The position numbers and the translations under genes are program-made. From assembly GCA_964636885.1 (NCBI GenBank), contig CAZWVA010000021.1, positions 1 to 37,630 on the forward strand: 37,630 nucleotides of DNA. Reading direction: 5' to 3'. Source of the stretch: CAZWVA01 sp964636885. GTDB lineage: Bacteria; Desulfobacterota_D; UBA1144; Nemesobacterales; CSP1-2. Shown here piece after piece: positions 28,898 through 36,532 of this stretch. Below the pieces are notes generated by a model. The model was given only the letters and a program-made list of their open reading frames with translations. It had not been told where the DNA came from and made no database searches. How positions within the stretch are numbered: the stretch's first letter is position 1; each line of letters starts with the position of its first letter.

Positions 28898-30544
28898 TCA
28901 CAGGGTGGTTGTCTTCTTGTCAATCAATGTAAGGAGAGCCTCAACCACCTGAGAATCGTATTTTATTCCCATTCCATTTATCATTTCGGAAACGGACTCT
29001 TCCATACTAAGAGCGGAACGATAGGGACGGTTACTTTGCATGGCTTGAAAAGCGTCGGCCACGGCGACTATCCTCGCTTCAATTGGTATGTAGTCTCCAC
29101 TAAGCCCAAATGGATACCCCTTACCGTTAATCCACTCGTGGTGGTAAAGCACAATAGGGAGAACCTCACGAAGAACGGAGAAGCGCTGAACCATCCTTCC
29201 ACCTATTATCGTGTGGCGTTTAATGAACTCGTATTCATCCGGGGTAAGCTGGGTACCCTTGAGTATAATACTCCTTGGTACCGCTATCATGCCGATATCG
29301 TAAAGGATCGCGCCGAGTCTTAAATTCTGAATCCTGTTCTCGGGCAGGTTTAATTCCCTTCCCAAAGACGCAGCGTAATTCGAAACGATAGCCGTCTTTT
29401 CAAATAAGGATTTGTCTTCCCCATTAGAGAGATAAAAAGATGCGAGCTGCTCAGCGGCGAACTCCTTGAGCTTGACACCTATGTCTTCTATAAGCCGTCC
29501 GATCATCCCATAAGGAAGGGATTCTCCGTATTCCGTTTCCTCTCCCTCATAATCCTGAAGAAGGATACGATTCTTTCCGCTCTCCTTGGCTATATAGAGG
29601 ATCTTATCAGCCCTCCTCATAATCTCATCGACACCGGAATCCTTATAAGGATCTATCTCCACAATACCTCCGCTTAACGTGATTCTGACCTTTCTACTAT
29701 TTGAAATCTCCTTTGCGATCCGCCTAATCGCCAGGGAGGCTTCTCTCATATCCGCTTTCATGAGTAACGCAAACTCGTCTCCGCCGAGCCTAAAGATCTT
29801 ATCCTCTTCTCTAAGCAGCTTTCTAAACTGAGAGGTCACCTGTTTTAGGATCATGTCTCCAAAGGAGTGACCGTAAGAATCGTTTATCTCCTTAAACCCA
29901 TCTATATCAAAGACCGCGAGGCTAATGGCAGTACCGTTTCTCCGGGCTTCTGACACATCCTGAGAGACCAGTTTATAAAAAGCACGACGGTTAAAAACAC
30001 CGGTAAGAGAATCGATAAAAGCCAGCTCTTCGATCTTTCTCTTTTCCTCAATCTCCCTAGCCTCACGCTCCCAGAGTGCGGAAAGGAAATCCACTATCAA
30101 ACTCATATAAGAAGGATCGTTCCCTTCGGGATTTAAGACGCCGCTCTTTGAGAAATTAAGAAACGCCCTAGACTTGCCTCCCGCAAATACAGGGACCGTT
30201 AGGATAAAGTTCGGCTCGCTTGGTCCTTCCGTGTCAATAAACTCCTCCTTAGGCTGGATCTCGATCTTAAACTCGGATAGGTTTAAGTCCGGTGAACTAT
30301 TTAGAGCGAATTCCTCGATGCCCTTTAGTACGGAAGATAAATAACCCTTCTTAATCCTTCTATGGGCAAATACGTAGCATTCTTTCGTATCTATATTTAC
30401 AGCAACAAAAAGGGACAGATTCGAGATTAAACGCCTTGAATTAGTCCCCAGATACCGTATCGTATCTATGAAGCTGTTCTTTATAGAATACTCAAACAGA
30501 TCCCCCAGGAAATCGAATCCGGTCTTTCCCTGTTTCTTCTCCAT
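28898..30544 (-). CDS. Diguanylate cyclase fused to degenerate HD-GYP domain
   Basis: A 548-residue soluble signalling protein. Residues ~1-165 form an N-terminal sensor-like region. A GGDEF domain (~175-330) starts at DSLTGVFNRRAFY and has the catalytic FRLGGDEFALL (GGDEF 254-258) and, exactly five residues before it, the product-inhibition I-site R245-x-x-D248. It should therefore make c-di-GMP. Residues ~370-545 form an HD-GYP domain: HHEWINGKGYPFGL (468-481) and ADAFQAMQSNRPYRS are kept, but the HD pair is YD (Tyr415-Asp416 in LGAILYDIGM) and the first His region reads FEKTAIVSNYAAS without the usual His. Phosphodiesterase activity is thus probably lost, leaving a regulatory c-di-GMP-binding domain. 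It lies 20 bp downstream of the exported protein gene. Confidence 0.9.
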   Translation of the reverse strand: MEKKQGKTGFDFLGDLFEYSIKNSFIDTIRYLGTNSRRLISNLSLFVAVNIDTKECYVFAHRRIKKGYLSSVLKGIEEFALNSSPDLNLSEFKIEIQPKEEFIDTEGPSEPNFILTVPVFAGGKSRAFLNFSKSGVLNPEGNDPSYMSLIVDFLSALWEREAREIEEKRKIEELAFIDSLTGVFNRRAFYKLVSQDVSEARRNGTAISLAVFDIDGFKEINDSYGHSFGDMILKQVTSQFRKLLREEDKIFRLGGDEFALLMKADMREASLAIRRIAKEISNSRKVRITLSGGIVEIDPYKDSGVDEIMRRADKILYIAKESGKNRILLQDYEGEETEYGESLPYGMIGRLIEDIGVKLKEFAAEQLASFYLSNGEDKSLFEKTAIVSNYAASLGRELNLPENRIQNLRLGAILYDIGMIAVPRSIILKGTQLTPDEYEFIKRHTIIGGRMVQRFSVLREVLPIVLYHHEWINGKGYPFGLSGDYIPIEARIVAVADAFQAMQSNRPYRSALSMEESVSEMINGMGIKYDSQVVEALLTLIDKKTTTL

Positions 30545-30564
30545 CTTGCACTAAAGACGTCCTC

Positions 30565-32136
30565 CTACCTTGCAGCCGCCGCATCCACAACCCTTATAAT
30601 CACATCGTCAGGGACGGCATTTAGAAATCCCACCTTTAGATCCCGAAAAACCTTTTCGCTGTTTGGGGGAAGGACATCGTAAATCGTGATCCTGTTGGAG
30701 CCTATCGGTCTTCTAGGGGATGACGAATAGAATTCTATTTCGATTTGAATGTTCCTATAGGTAATACCGCTTCTATTTTCAAGTGTGATTTCGTTTAGTA
30801 CACCTATGGTTCCAGCGATACCTCCACCCCACTCAAAATCCTTTACCACTATATCGTCCTTGGGTATGGCCTCCTCTTCTTCTTCTGGAGCCTCTAGAAC
30901 GGCGCTTGCCTTTTCTTCGGCAGGTAAAACCTCTGCCTCTCCTTTGGATGAGCCCTTCTCTTCTGTTTCCTGGGAACCGCCTTTGAATAATCCGGTTATG
31001 CCCTTTTTAATCCTAGAGCGCCTTCCCATCACGCCCTCCTGAGAACCGGACTCCTCCCCAGGCTCCGTGGAGGCGGTCTCCTTTTCCTTAGGTGATATAG
31101 AGGCAACCTCGGATTCGACCTTTTTAGAAGACTCGCTTGGGGTCTTTCCGCCCGAAGGAGGGGTATTAGAAATCCCCTCTTCGCCCTTTTGGGCGAGCTT
31201 CTGTCTATACCTCTCTGCGAGCGTCAACTTAGGAGATCCTTTGGTATCACCCCCTTCCGCTCCCTGAACCCGCTTTTCGCCTGTCTCTCCCTCCGTCTTC
31301 TTAGCTACCCTCTTTGCCTGTTTCTTAATCGGTTCTCCCTTCTCCGCCAAGCGGTAATTGAGCTCCTTGGCCGATATCTGGGTTGCATCCATTACGCTTA
31401 TATAGGTTTCCTTTGTATCCGGGTGCTTGAACCCAACGTTCACATTCCTAAAGGTTCTCGTGCTCCGTGCAGGAAGGACATCATGGATTACAACCCTGCT
31501 TGTATAGCCTTCATAACCGACTTTACCAGAACCACCGACTCCCAGATTGTCCACTTTTATCTTTATATCCTTATAGTGGTTTCCGCTTTTATTCTCCAGG
31601 GTGATTTCCTTAAGTATCCCCTCGGTAGAGTATTGGCCACCCGTCCACTCCCAGTTTTTCACCAGGATGAGATCCCTTGGAAGACTGGGGGGACCCTTTT
31701 CAACCACCTCGGCTCCCACGACCCTAAGTACGGTCTTTTGAAGCTCCGAGTGCATAAATCCAAAGTTAACGTTATAGAAGGTCTTCTCGCTCCCAGCCTC
31801 AAGAACGTCGTGAATCGTAGACCTTAAAGAACCAAGCGGTATATCGTTTGTGGTGTATAAGTCTACTTCTATCTCTACGTTCTTATAATCCCTCTTGCCT
31901 TTGTTTTCGAGCCTTATCTCCTTGATTATACCAACCGTGCCCATACCACCAGATTGCCACTTATAGTCCTTGATGAGAATCACGTTCTTTGGAGATTCGG
32001 GTTTTTTCAAGGCGGCACTTACAACCGGGGTGAGTATACAAAAAGAAAAAACGGAGACAAAAAGCGTTACCAAGAGGTTTCTTAACAAACCGTCTCCTCC
32101 CATAGCACCATTTTTCCGTACCGCTCTATACTGCAT
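30565..32136 (-). CDS. Exported protein with three FxLYD-like beta domains
   Basis: A 523-residue protein with a signal peptide (LLRNLLVTLFVSVFSFCILT, ~17-36). A ~95-residue domain occurs three times: ~52-147 (LIKDYKWQSGGMGTVGIIKE), ~155-252 (LVKNWEWTGGQYSTEGILKE), and ~428-521 (VVKDFEWGGGIAGTIGVLNE). Each continues with LEN-(K/R)-SG-x-x-Y-(K/R)-(D/N)-(I/V) and then IHDVLP-type and F-(R/Y)-(N/D)-V-N strands. This fits FxLYD-like or transglutaminase-adjacent beta-sandwich repeats used in periplasmic or surface proteins. A charged, low-complexity linker (~253-427; Glu/Lys/Ser/Pro-rich) separates repeats 2 and 3. GGGGGA precedes the ATG at 32136. It is followed on the same strand by the GGDEF protein, so the pair may couple an outer-cell sensor to c-di-GMP. 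Confidence 0.72.
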   Translation of the reverse strand: MQYRAVRKNGAMGGDGLLRNLLVTLFVSVFSFCILTPVVSAALKKPESPKNVILIKDYKWQSGGMGTVGIIKEIRLENKGKRDYKNVEIEVDLYTTNDIPLGSLRSTIHDVLEAGSEKTFYNVNFGFMHSELQKTVLRVVGAEVVEKGPPSLPRDLILVKNWEWTGGQYSTEGILKEITLENKSGNHYKDIKIKVDNLGVGGSGKVGYEGYTSRVVIHDVLPARSTRTFRNVNVGFKHPDTKETYISVMDATQISAKELNYRLAEKGEPIKKQAKRVAKKTEGETGEKRVQGAEGGDTKGSPKLTLAERYRQKLAQKGEEGISNTPPSGGKTPSESSKKVESEVASISPKEKETASTEPGEESGSQEGVMGRRSRIKKGITGLFKGGSQETEEKGSSKGEAEVLPAEEKASAVLEAPEEEEEAIPKDDIVVKDFEWGGGIAGTIGVLNEITLENRSGITYRNIQIEIEFYSSSPRRPIGSNRITIYDVLPPNSEKVFRDLKVGFLNAVPDDVIIRVVDAAAAR

Positions 32137-32165
32137 CTTTATTCCCCCATTTTGAGTTGAATAAG

Positions 32166-32171
32166 ATTATA
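32166..32171 (-). promoter_or_regulatory. -10 element for the exported-protein gene
   Basis: On the minus strand this reads TATAAT preceded directly by GTG. The best -35 at normal spacing is weak (TTACTA). The start codon at 32136 is about 25 bases downstream of the expected transcription start. The opposing GYD promoter lies 63 bp away. Confidence 0.4.
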
Positions 32172-32233
32172 CACCATTCCCGGTTAAAATAGTAACGATA
32201 CATCCGACGTTTCCCAAACCAATCAAAGACCAC

Positions 32234-32263
32234 TTGATTTATAATACGAAAAAGTGGTATAAG
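32234..32263 (+). promoter_or_regulatory. Promoter of the GYD-domain gene
   Basis: TTGATT (32234-32239) and TATAAG (32258-32263) are 18 bp apart; a further TATAAT lies at 32240-32245. The strong AAGGAGG site and ATG at 32301 follow about 30 bases later. Confidence 0.45.
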
Positions 32264-32300
32264 AAATAGTAGAGGCAAAATACGGAAAGGAGGATAAAAC

Positions 32301-32648
32301 ATGGGCACATACATACTGCTGAGTAAACTCACACCGGATGGAAGGAAAACCATAAAAGAGAGGCCGGGAAGGATAAAGGAGGTGGATCAGGAACTCGAAA
32401 GAATCGGAGTGAGGGTCATTGAACAATACGCCACACTCGGTCCCTACGATTTTGTAAACATAGTTGAAGCCCCGGATAATGAAACCATAAGTAAGGTTTC
32501 AGTCGACCTATGTTCAAGGGGCACCGTAGAGATAATGACTCTAGCCGCTATACCAGTAGACTCATTCATATCGGCAATCAAGGCCGGAAAGAAGGCCAAA
32601 CCAAAGAGAGCCAAGACGGCCAAGGGAAAACCCAAGAAGAAAAGATAA
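32301..32648 (+). CDS. GYD-domain protein with Lys-rich tail
   Basis: The 115-residue product has an ~85-residue ferredoxin-like GYD domain: YILLSKLTPDGRKTIKERPG (~4-23), VRVIEQYATLGPYDFVNIVE (~38-57) and VEIMTLAAIPVDSFISAI (~75-92). The family's central GxYD motif is present as GPYD. GYD proteins are small dimeric proteins of unknown role. The last ~22 residues (KKAKPKRAKTAKGKPKKKR) form a histone-H1-like basic tail, which suggests nucleic-acid contact and is not typical of every family member. An excellent AAGGAGG site precedes the ATG. A strong nested hairpin follows directly (32647-32682), so this is a single-gene unit. Confidence 0.85.
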   Translation: MGTYILLSKLTPDGRKTIKERPGRIKEVDQELERIGVRVIEQYATLGPYDFVNIVEAPDNETISKVSVDLCSRGTVEIMTLAAIPVDSFISAIKAGKKAKPKRAKTAKGKPKKKR

Positions 32649-32682
32649 AACCACACTGGGTCCAAATACCCACGATGGTTTT
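32647..32682 (+). terminator. Nested hairpin terminator after the GYD gene
   Basis: AAAACCA (32647-32653) pairs with TGGTTTT (32676-32682), enclosing TGGGT (32657-32661) with ACCCA (32668-32672). The outer arm ends in a T-run. It overlaps the last bases of the GYD stop codon and separates this unit from the mutL operon. Confidence 0.65.
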
Positions 32683-32805
32683 GACCTAAATCACACGACC
32701 TTAAGGTTGGCCCATCGTTCGGTCGCATTTGAAGCGAGCCAATCGTATAACCCATAACGGTTTTTTATTGAGATCGCTCCATCCGGGTGTGTACGTGATA
32801 CGTTT

Positions 32806-32834
32806 TTGACTCCAATCCTCCTTTTATGTAAACT
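32806..32834 (+). promoter_or_regulatory. Promoter of the mutL operon
   Basis: TTGACT (32806-32811) and TAAACT (32829-32834) are separated by 17 bp. Transcription would start near 32841, only ~7 bases before the mutL ATG (32848), so the mRNA leader would be very short and has only a weak GAGA as ribosome site. Confidence 0.5.
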
Positions 32835-32847
32835 GGCTTTTTGAGAA

Positions 32848-34608
32848 ATGGGAAAGATCAGAATCCTTCCTGATGAGATCGTCTCCAAAATCGCGGCTGG
32901 GGAGATTGTGGAAAGGCCCGCATCAGTTGTAAAAGAGCTACTCGAAAACTCACTCGATGCAGGAAGCACTCTTATACAGGTAGAACTCAGAGCGGGCGGA
33001 AAGGGGTTAATAAGCGTATCCGATAACGGCGAAGGGATGACAAGGGACGATGCTCTCCTTGCCATCGAACGTCATGCCACTAGCAAAATCAGAGACATAG
33101 GAGACCTTTTCTCTATAAAGACACTGGGGTTCCGAGGGGAGGCGCTTCCAAGTATAGCGAGCGTTTCGAGGTTCAGATTAACCTCAAAGACAAGGGAGGA
33201 GATCATCGGAACCAGGATATCGATCGAGGGTGGGACTATAAAAAGAGTTGAAGAAACGGGATGCCCAGCGGGAACGACAATAGAGGTGAGAAACCTCTTC
33301 TATAACACCCCGGCCAGGCTGAAATTCATGAAGACCCAGGAAACCGAGCTCGCAAGTGTACTAGACATAGTGCAGAGGGAGGCCCTTCCCCGTCCCGATG
33401 TGGGATTCGAGGTATCACACGAAGGGAAAACCCTGATTCAACTACCAGAGAGGAAAACGGTTGAGGAGAGGCTATCGGAGATCTTTCCCGGTACGGAACT
33501 CTTTCGAGTCGAGGCGGAATCCGATGGGGTTAGGGTCTATGGATTTATGAGCGGCCCTCTGGATACGAGATCAACCACGCAGAGGCTCTACACATACGTA
33601 AACCGAAGGGCCGTAAGAGACAGGTTCCTTACACGTACCGTAATCGATTCATACGGAAGATCCATAGACAAGGGGAAGTTCCCCCAGGGGGTTCTTTTCA
33701 TAGAGGCTCCGGCATCCGATGTCGATGTAAACGTCCATCCGACAAAGAACGAGGTGAGGTTCAGAAGACCAAAACTCATCGGGGACCTAATAAGGGCCTC
33801 GGTTATGGCCATGTTAAAAGAGGCCCCATGGATAAAAGGCTACCATCAAAGGGTTGAAAACGCCATCCAGGTCTTCTTCGAGAAAGGGAGGGCTTTTGAG
33901 ACCGTGCGCTTGGATAAGCCGAGTGGGAACCCTCATTCTCAGGAAAAGGGAAGTAGCCCCTCGATAGAGGACGTCTCTTTAAGCCCCTACAAGCCGCATT
34001 CCAATGCCCTTTTTAAACGGGAAGGCTTCTTCTCCGGGCTGGAGATAATAGGACAACTGGGAAGGCTCTATATAATCTGCGCATCAAAAAGGGGTATGAT
34101 CCTCATTGACCAGCATGCAGCACACGAGAGGATAAACTACGAGAGGATAAAAAACGCCTATATGAGGGACGGTATCGAGATAGAAGAACTCCTTTTTCCG
34201 CTTGCGGTAGAGCTATCCCCTTATGAAGCGGGTTTAGTCAGCAGGCATAGGAAGGACATTGAGTCCCTTGGAATAAGGCTTGAGGAGTTTGGAAGGGATT
34301 CCTTTCTCATAAGATCGGTTCCCTCGATACTAAAGAACGCCGATATCGAAAGGGTTCTAAAGGACATGATAGGAGAGATCGCCACGCTAGGTGAAGAAAA
34401 GAGCTTGGGGAGTCAACTCGATCGAGTGATTTCAACGATGGCCTGTCACTCGTCTATCCGGGCGAATGAGGAGCTAAACGGGGAGAAGATGAGATCCCTT
34501 TTGGAAGAACTGGACAGGGCGGAGTTTCCCCACTCGTGCCCCCATGGAAGACCGGTTGCAACGGAGATCACGTTTGAAGAGATAGAGAAGATGTTTAAGA
34601 GATCATGA
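32848..34608 (+). CDS. mutL: DNA mismatch repair protein MutL
   Basis: A 586-residue GHKL ATPase. N-terminal motifs are all present: ILPDEIVSKIAAGEIVERPA (~5-24), ELLENSLDAGS (~32-42), SVSDNGEGMTRDDA (~57-70), KTLGFRGEALPSI (~91-103). The C-terminal half has the endonuclease motif DQHAAHERINYE (~422-433), CPHGRPVATE (~568-577) and the TRS..-type hinge. MutL links MutS mismatch recognition to strand cutting; the intact DQHA-x2-E-x4-E motif indicates a nicking MutL, as in organisms lacking MutH. It heads a six-gene operon; its TGA overlaps the gmhA ATG (ATGA). MutS is not in the window. The frame is intact. Confidence 0.97.
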   Translation: MGKIRILPDEIVSKIAAGEIVERPASVVKELLENSLDAGSTLIQVELRAGGKGLISVSDNGEGMTRDDALLAIERHATSKIRDIGDLFSIKTLGFRGEALPSIASVSRFRLTSKTREEIIGTRISIEGGTIKRVEETGCPAGTTIEVRNLFYNTPARLKFMKTQETELASVLDIVQREALPRPDVGFEVSHEGKTLIQLPERKTVEERLSEIFPGTELFRVEAESDGVRVYGFMSGPLDTRSTTQRLYTYVNRRAVRDRFLTRTVIDSYGRSIDKGKFPQGVLFIEAPASDVDVNVHPTKNEVRFRRPKLIGDLIRASVMAMLKEAPWIKGYHQRVENAIQVFFEKGRAFETVRLDKPSGNPHSQEKGSSPSIEDVSLSPYKPHSNALFKREGFFSGLEIIGQLGRLYIICASKRGMILIDQHAAHERINYERIKNAYMRDGIEIEELLFPLAVELSPYEAGLVSRHRKDIESLGIRLEEFGRDSFLIRSVPSILKNADIERVLKDMIGEIATLGEEKSLGSQLDRVISTMACHSSIRANEELNGEKMRSLLEELDRAEFPHSCPHGRPVATEITFEEIEKMFKRS

Positions 34609-35198
34609 GCATGAAGGAACTCATCATTTCAAAACTGAGGGAGAGCGCTGAGCTTAAGCTCCGCCTTGCAAAGGATTCTATAAAGGAGATAGAGGAAGCC
34701 GCTGAGATTATACAAAAGGCGATTAGATCGGGCGGAAAGATACTCATCTTTGGAAACGGTGGGAGTGCGGCCGATTCCCAACACATAGCATCCGAGTTTG
34801 TAAATCGCTACCAGAAGGAGCGTAGAGCCCTACCCGCTATAGCGCTTACCACGGATACCTCGATTCTCACCTCTATAGGAAACGACAGTTCATTCGATGA
34901 CATATTTTCAAGACAGATAGAGGCCCTAGGTAGGAAAGGAGACGTAGCATGGGGAATCTCAACGAGTGCAAGATCACCAAACGTTATAAAGGCGCTCGAA
35001 TTCGCAAAGTCCCAGGGTCTTAAAACGATAGGGTTTACAGGGGGAGACGGTGGAAAGATAAAGAGGATAGTTGACTGTTGTATAAACGTCCCATCCTCGT
35101 CCACACCCAGGGTGCAGGAACTACATATAACAATCGCGCACATCATATGCGAGCTTATCGAAGAGGCGATTTGCAATAAGAGGGACGCATCCAAATAA
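34605..35198 (+). CDS. gmhA: Sedoheptulose-7-phosphate isomerase (GmhA type)
   Basis: A 197-residue SIS-domain sugar isomerase. ILIFGNGGSAADSQHIASEF (~46-65) carries the substrate-binding loop with the catalytic His/Glu region, and the STSARSPNVIKALEFAKSQG (~119-138) and TPRVQELHITIAHIICELIE (~167-186) helices match GmhA. The enzyme makes D-glycero-D-manno-heptose 7-phosphate from sedoheptulose 7-phosphate, the first step to the LPS core heptose; this supports an outer membrane. The ATG overlaps the mutL stop; a second ATG six bases later is also possible. The sirohaem gene follows after 3 bp. A DiaA-like role in replication (also a SIS protein) is a weaker alternative. Confidence 0.9.
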   Translation: MSMKELIISKLRESAELKLRLAKDSIKEIEEAAEIIQKAIRSGGKILIFGNGGSAADSQHIASEFVNRYQKERRALPAIALTTDTSILTSIGNDSSFDDIFSRQIEALGRKGDVAWGISTSARSPNVIKALEFAKSQGLKTIGFTGGDGGKIKRIVDCCINVPSSSTPRVQELHITIAHIICELIEEAICNKRDASK

Positions 35199-35201
35199 TC
35201 G

Positions 35202-35852
35202 ATGAGGTACTACCCGGTCAATCTGAATCTAGAGGGGAAAAGGTGTATAGTCGTGGGAGGAGGACCGGTCGCAGAGAGGAGGGTCCTCGGGCTCATCGAA
35301 TGCAGGGCAAGTGTTACCGTTATAAGCCCCAAGCTTACCCACAGGCTTAGGGAGCTATCCGATAGTGGAATCATCCGTCACGTAGAAAGGCCCTACAGGT
35401 CTGGCGATCTAAAGGGTGCCTATCTCGTACTCGCATCCACGAATAAACGCAGGATAAACCGTAAAATCGGGGAAGAGGCAAGGGCCTTTGGCATCTTGGC
35501 AAACATCGCAACTGCCCCTAGTCTATCCGATTTTACGCTTCCAAGCGTAATCAGGCGGGGGGATTTTATGGTCACCCTTTCTACAGGTGGAAAAAGCCCA
35601 GCCCTTTCACGCAGGCTTAGAATCGAGCTCGAGGGCATATTTGGAGAGGAATACGGGGTCTTTACGGAGATCCTCTGGGCCATAAGGGAGAGGTTTCGCA
35701 AACACCCCCCTGAGGAGAGAAAACGGATATACGTAGAGCTCGCCATGTCCACCATTCCAAGGCTCCTAAGGGAAAAGAGGCTAGGGGATGCTGAGGCGGA
35801 ACTCAAGAGGATAACCGGACTCGGTTTTGGCGAAATCGGTTTCCAACCCTAG
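35202..35852 (+). CDS. Precorrin-2 dehydrogenase / sirohydrochlorin ferrochelatase domain protein
   Basis: A 216-residue protein equivalent to the N-terminal part of CysG, or to Met8p/SirC. YYPVNLNLEGKRCIVVGGGP (~3-22) followed by VAERRV is the Rossmann NAD loop; LVLASTNKRRINRKIGEEA (~75-93) and TLPSVIRRGDFMVTLSTGGK (~115-134), SPALSRRLRIELE (~135-147) complete the family pattern. It oxidises precorrin-2 to sirohydrochlorin and may insert iron to make sirohaem, cofactor of sulfite and nitrite reductases. No methyltransferase domain is attached. Operon place between gmhA and yacG is unusual and gives no hint of a reductase partner. It starts 3 bp after gmhA. Confidence 0.9.
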   Translation: MRYYPVNLNLEGKRCIVVGGGPVAERRVLGLIECRASVTVISPKLTHRLRELSDSGIIRHVERPYRSGDLKGAYLVLASTNKRRINRKIGEEARAFGILANIATAPSLSDFTLPSVIRRGDFMVTLSTGGKSPALSRRLRIELEGIFGEEYGVFTEILWAIRERFRKHPPEERKRIYVELAMSTIPRLLREKRLGDAEAELKRITGLGFGEIGFQP

Positions 35853-35913
35853 ATTCTTTGGACCCCTACAAGCTTGATTTATCCAGATGCCTTAGCCATA
35901 CTTTTTAGGATAC

Positions 35914-36102
35914 ATGCGGATTAAGTGCCCGAGATGTGGAAAGCCGGTCGAATGGGAAGGAAACGAATGGAGGCCCTTTTGTTCGGAGAGATGTAAGATC
36001 ATAGACCTCGGTGCCTGGGCCTCGGAGGAATACAGGATCCCTGAAGAGCCATCGCTTAGAGAAGGTCAAAAGCGGTTAGACGGAAGAGATGAGGAAAAAT
36101 GA
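35914..36102 (+). CDS. yacG: YacG-type zinc finger protein (gyrase inhibitor family)
   Basis: A 62-residue protein with four zinc-ligand cysteines: IKCPRCGKPVEWEGNEWRPF then CSERCK (C-x2-C ... C-x3-C), plus the ICKIIDLGAWASEEYRIP-like stretch (KIIDLGAWASEEYRIPEE) that defines YacG. In E. coli YacG binds GyrB and inhibits DNA gyrase. The acidic tail is usual. It lies 61 bp after the sirohaem gene and its stop overlaps the next ATG by four bases (ATGA), so the diiron-candidate protein is translated from the same mRNA. The family is sure; whether the gyrase function is kept is an inference. Confidence 0.88.
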   Translation: MRIKCPRCGKPVEWEGNEWRPFCSERCKIIDLGAWASEEYRIPEEPSLREGQKRLDGRDEEK

Positions 36103-36530
36103 GTTCAAGGTATGTACTCAAACTCGTCTATATATCAAAAAGGGTGACAATCGGTGTGTATGAGTCCATATCAAACCTCTATCTGGTTCAGGACAGCTTA
36201 ATAAAGATCGAGGAGTTCATGAGGGAGGAAGGGAAGCACACCATGATGGCCGTAAAGAGACTCGACGAACTTGGGATCGAGACGCCTAAAAGGGGTGGTG
36301 AAATAGCAGAGAGGTTCGGTGAAACCATAGGCAGGGTTGCTACGGTGCTTGGCTGGAGGGGAACGTGTTTTTTCATGCAGATGGGTGAGGAAATGGAAAG
36401 GCTCTTTCTCATGGCGGCATCTACGGTCTGTAGAAACAGGAGCGACCGAGAGATACTCAACCTCATCATATTCGATGAAAAAAAGCACAGCGAGTGGTGG
36501 AGAAGAAAACTATCCGAGAGGAGGCATTAA
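36099..36530 (+). CDS. Small helical protein with E...ExxH...E...ExxH diiron pattern (COQ7-like)
   Basis: A 143-residue all-helical protein without a named match. It carries the residue pattern of ferritin-like diiron proteins: Glu22 (GVYESISNLY), E44-G-K-H47 (MREEGKH), Glu97/98/100 (MGEEMERLF), and E127-K-K-H130 (FDEKKHSEWW), each on a predicted helix. The helix-2 stretch LVQDSLIKIEEFMREEGKHT and the FGETIGRVATVLGWRGTC region recall the COQ7/demethoxyubiquinone hydroxylase layout. The first ~18 residues are hydrophobic-basic and could touch the membrane. It overlaps yacG by 4 bp and ends 2 bp before efp, a fixed operon position. Possible roles are a diiron hydroxylase, peroxide reductase or iron-binding protein; it might act on EF-P or on a quinone, but this is speculation. 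Confidence 0.5.
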   Translation: MSSRYVLKLVYISKRVTIGVYESISNLYLVQDSLIKIEEFMREEGKHTMMAVKRLDELGIETPKRGGEIAERFGETIGRVATVLGWRGTCFFMQMGEEMERLFLMAASTVCRNRSDREILNLIIFDEKKHSEWWRRKLSERRH

Positions 36531-36532
36531 CA

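Noticed and set aside
36494..36532. Earlier ATG for efp
   Set aside because: It lies inside the previous gene and lacks a ribosome site; the ATG at 36533 follows GAGGAGG and gives the canonical N-terminus.
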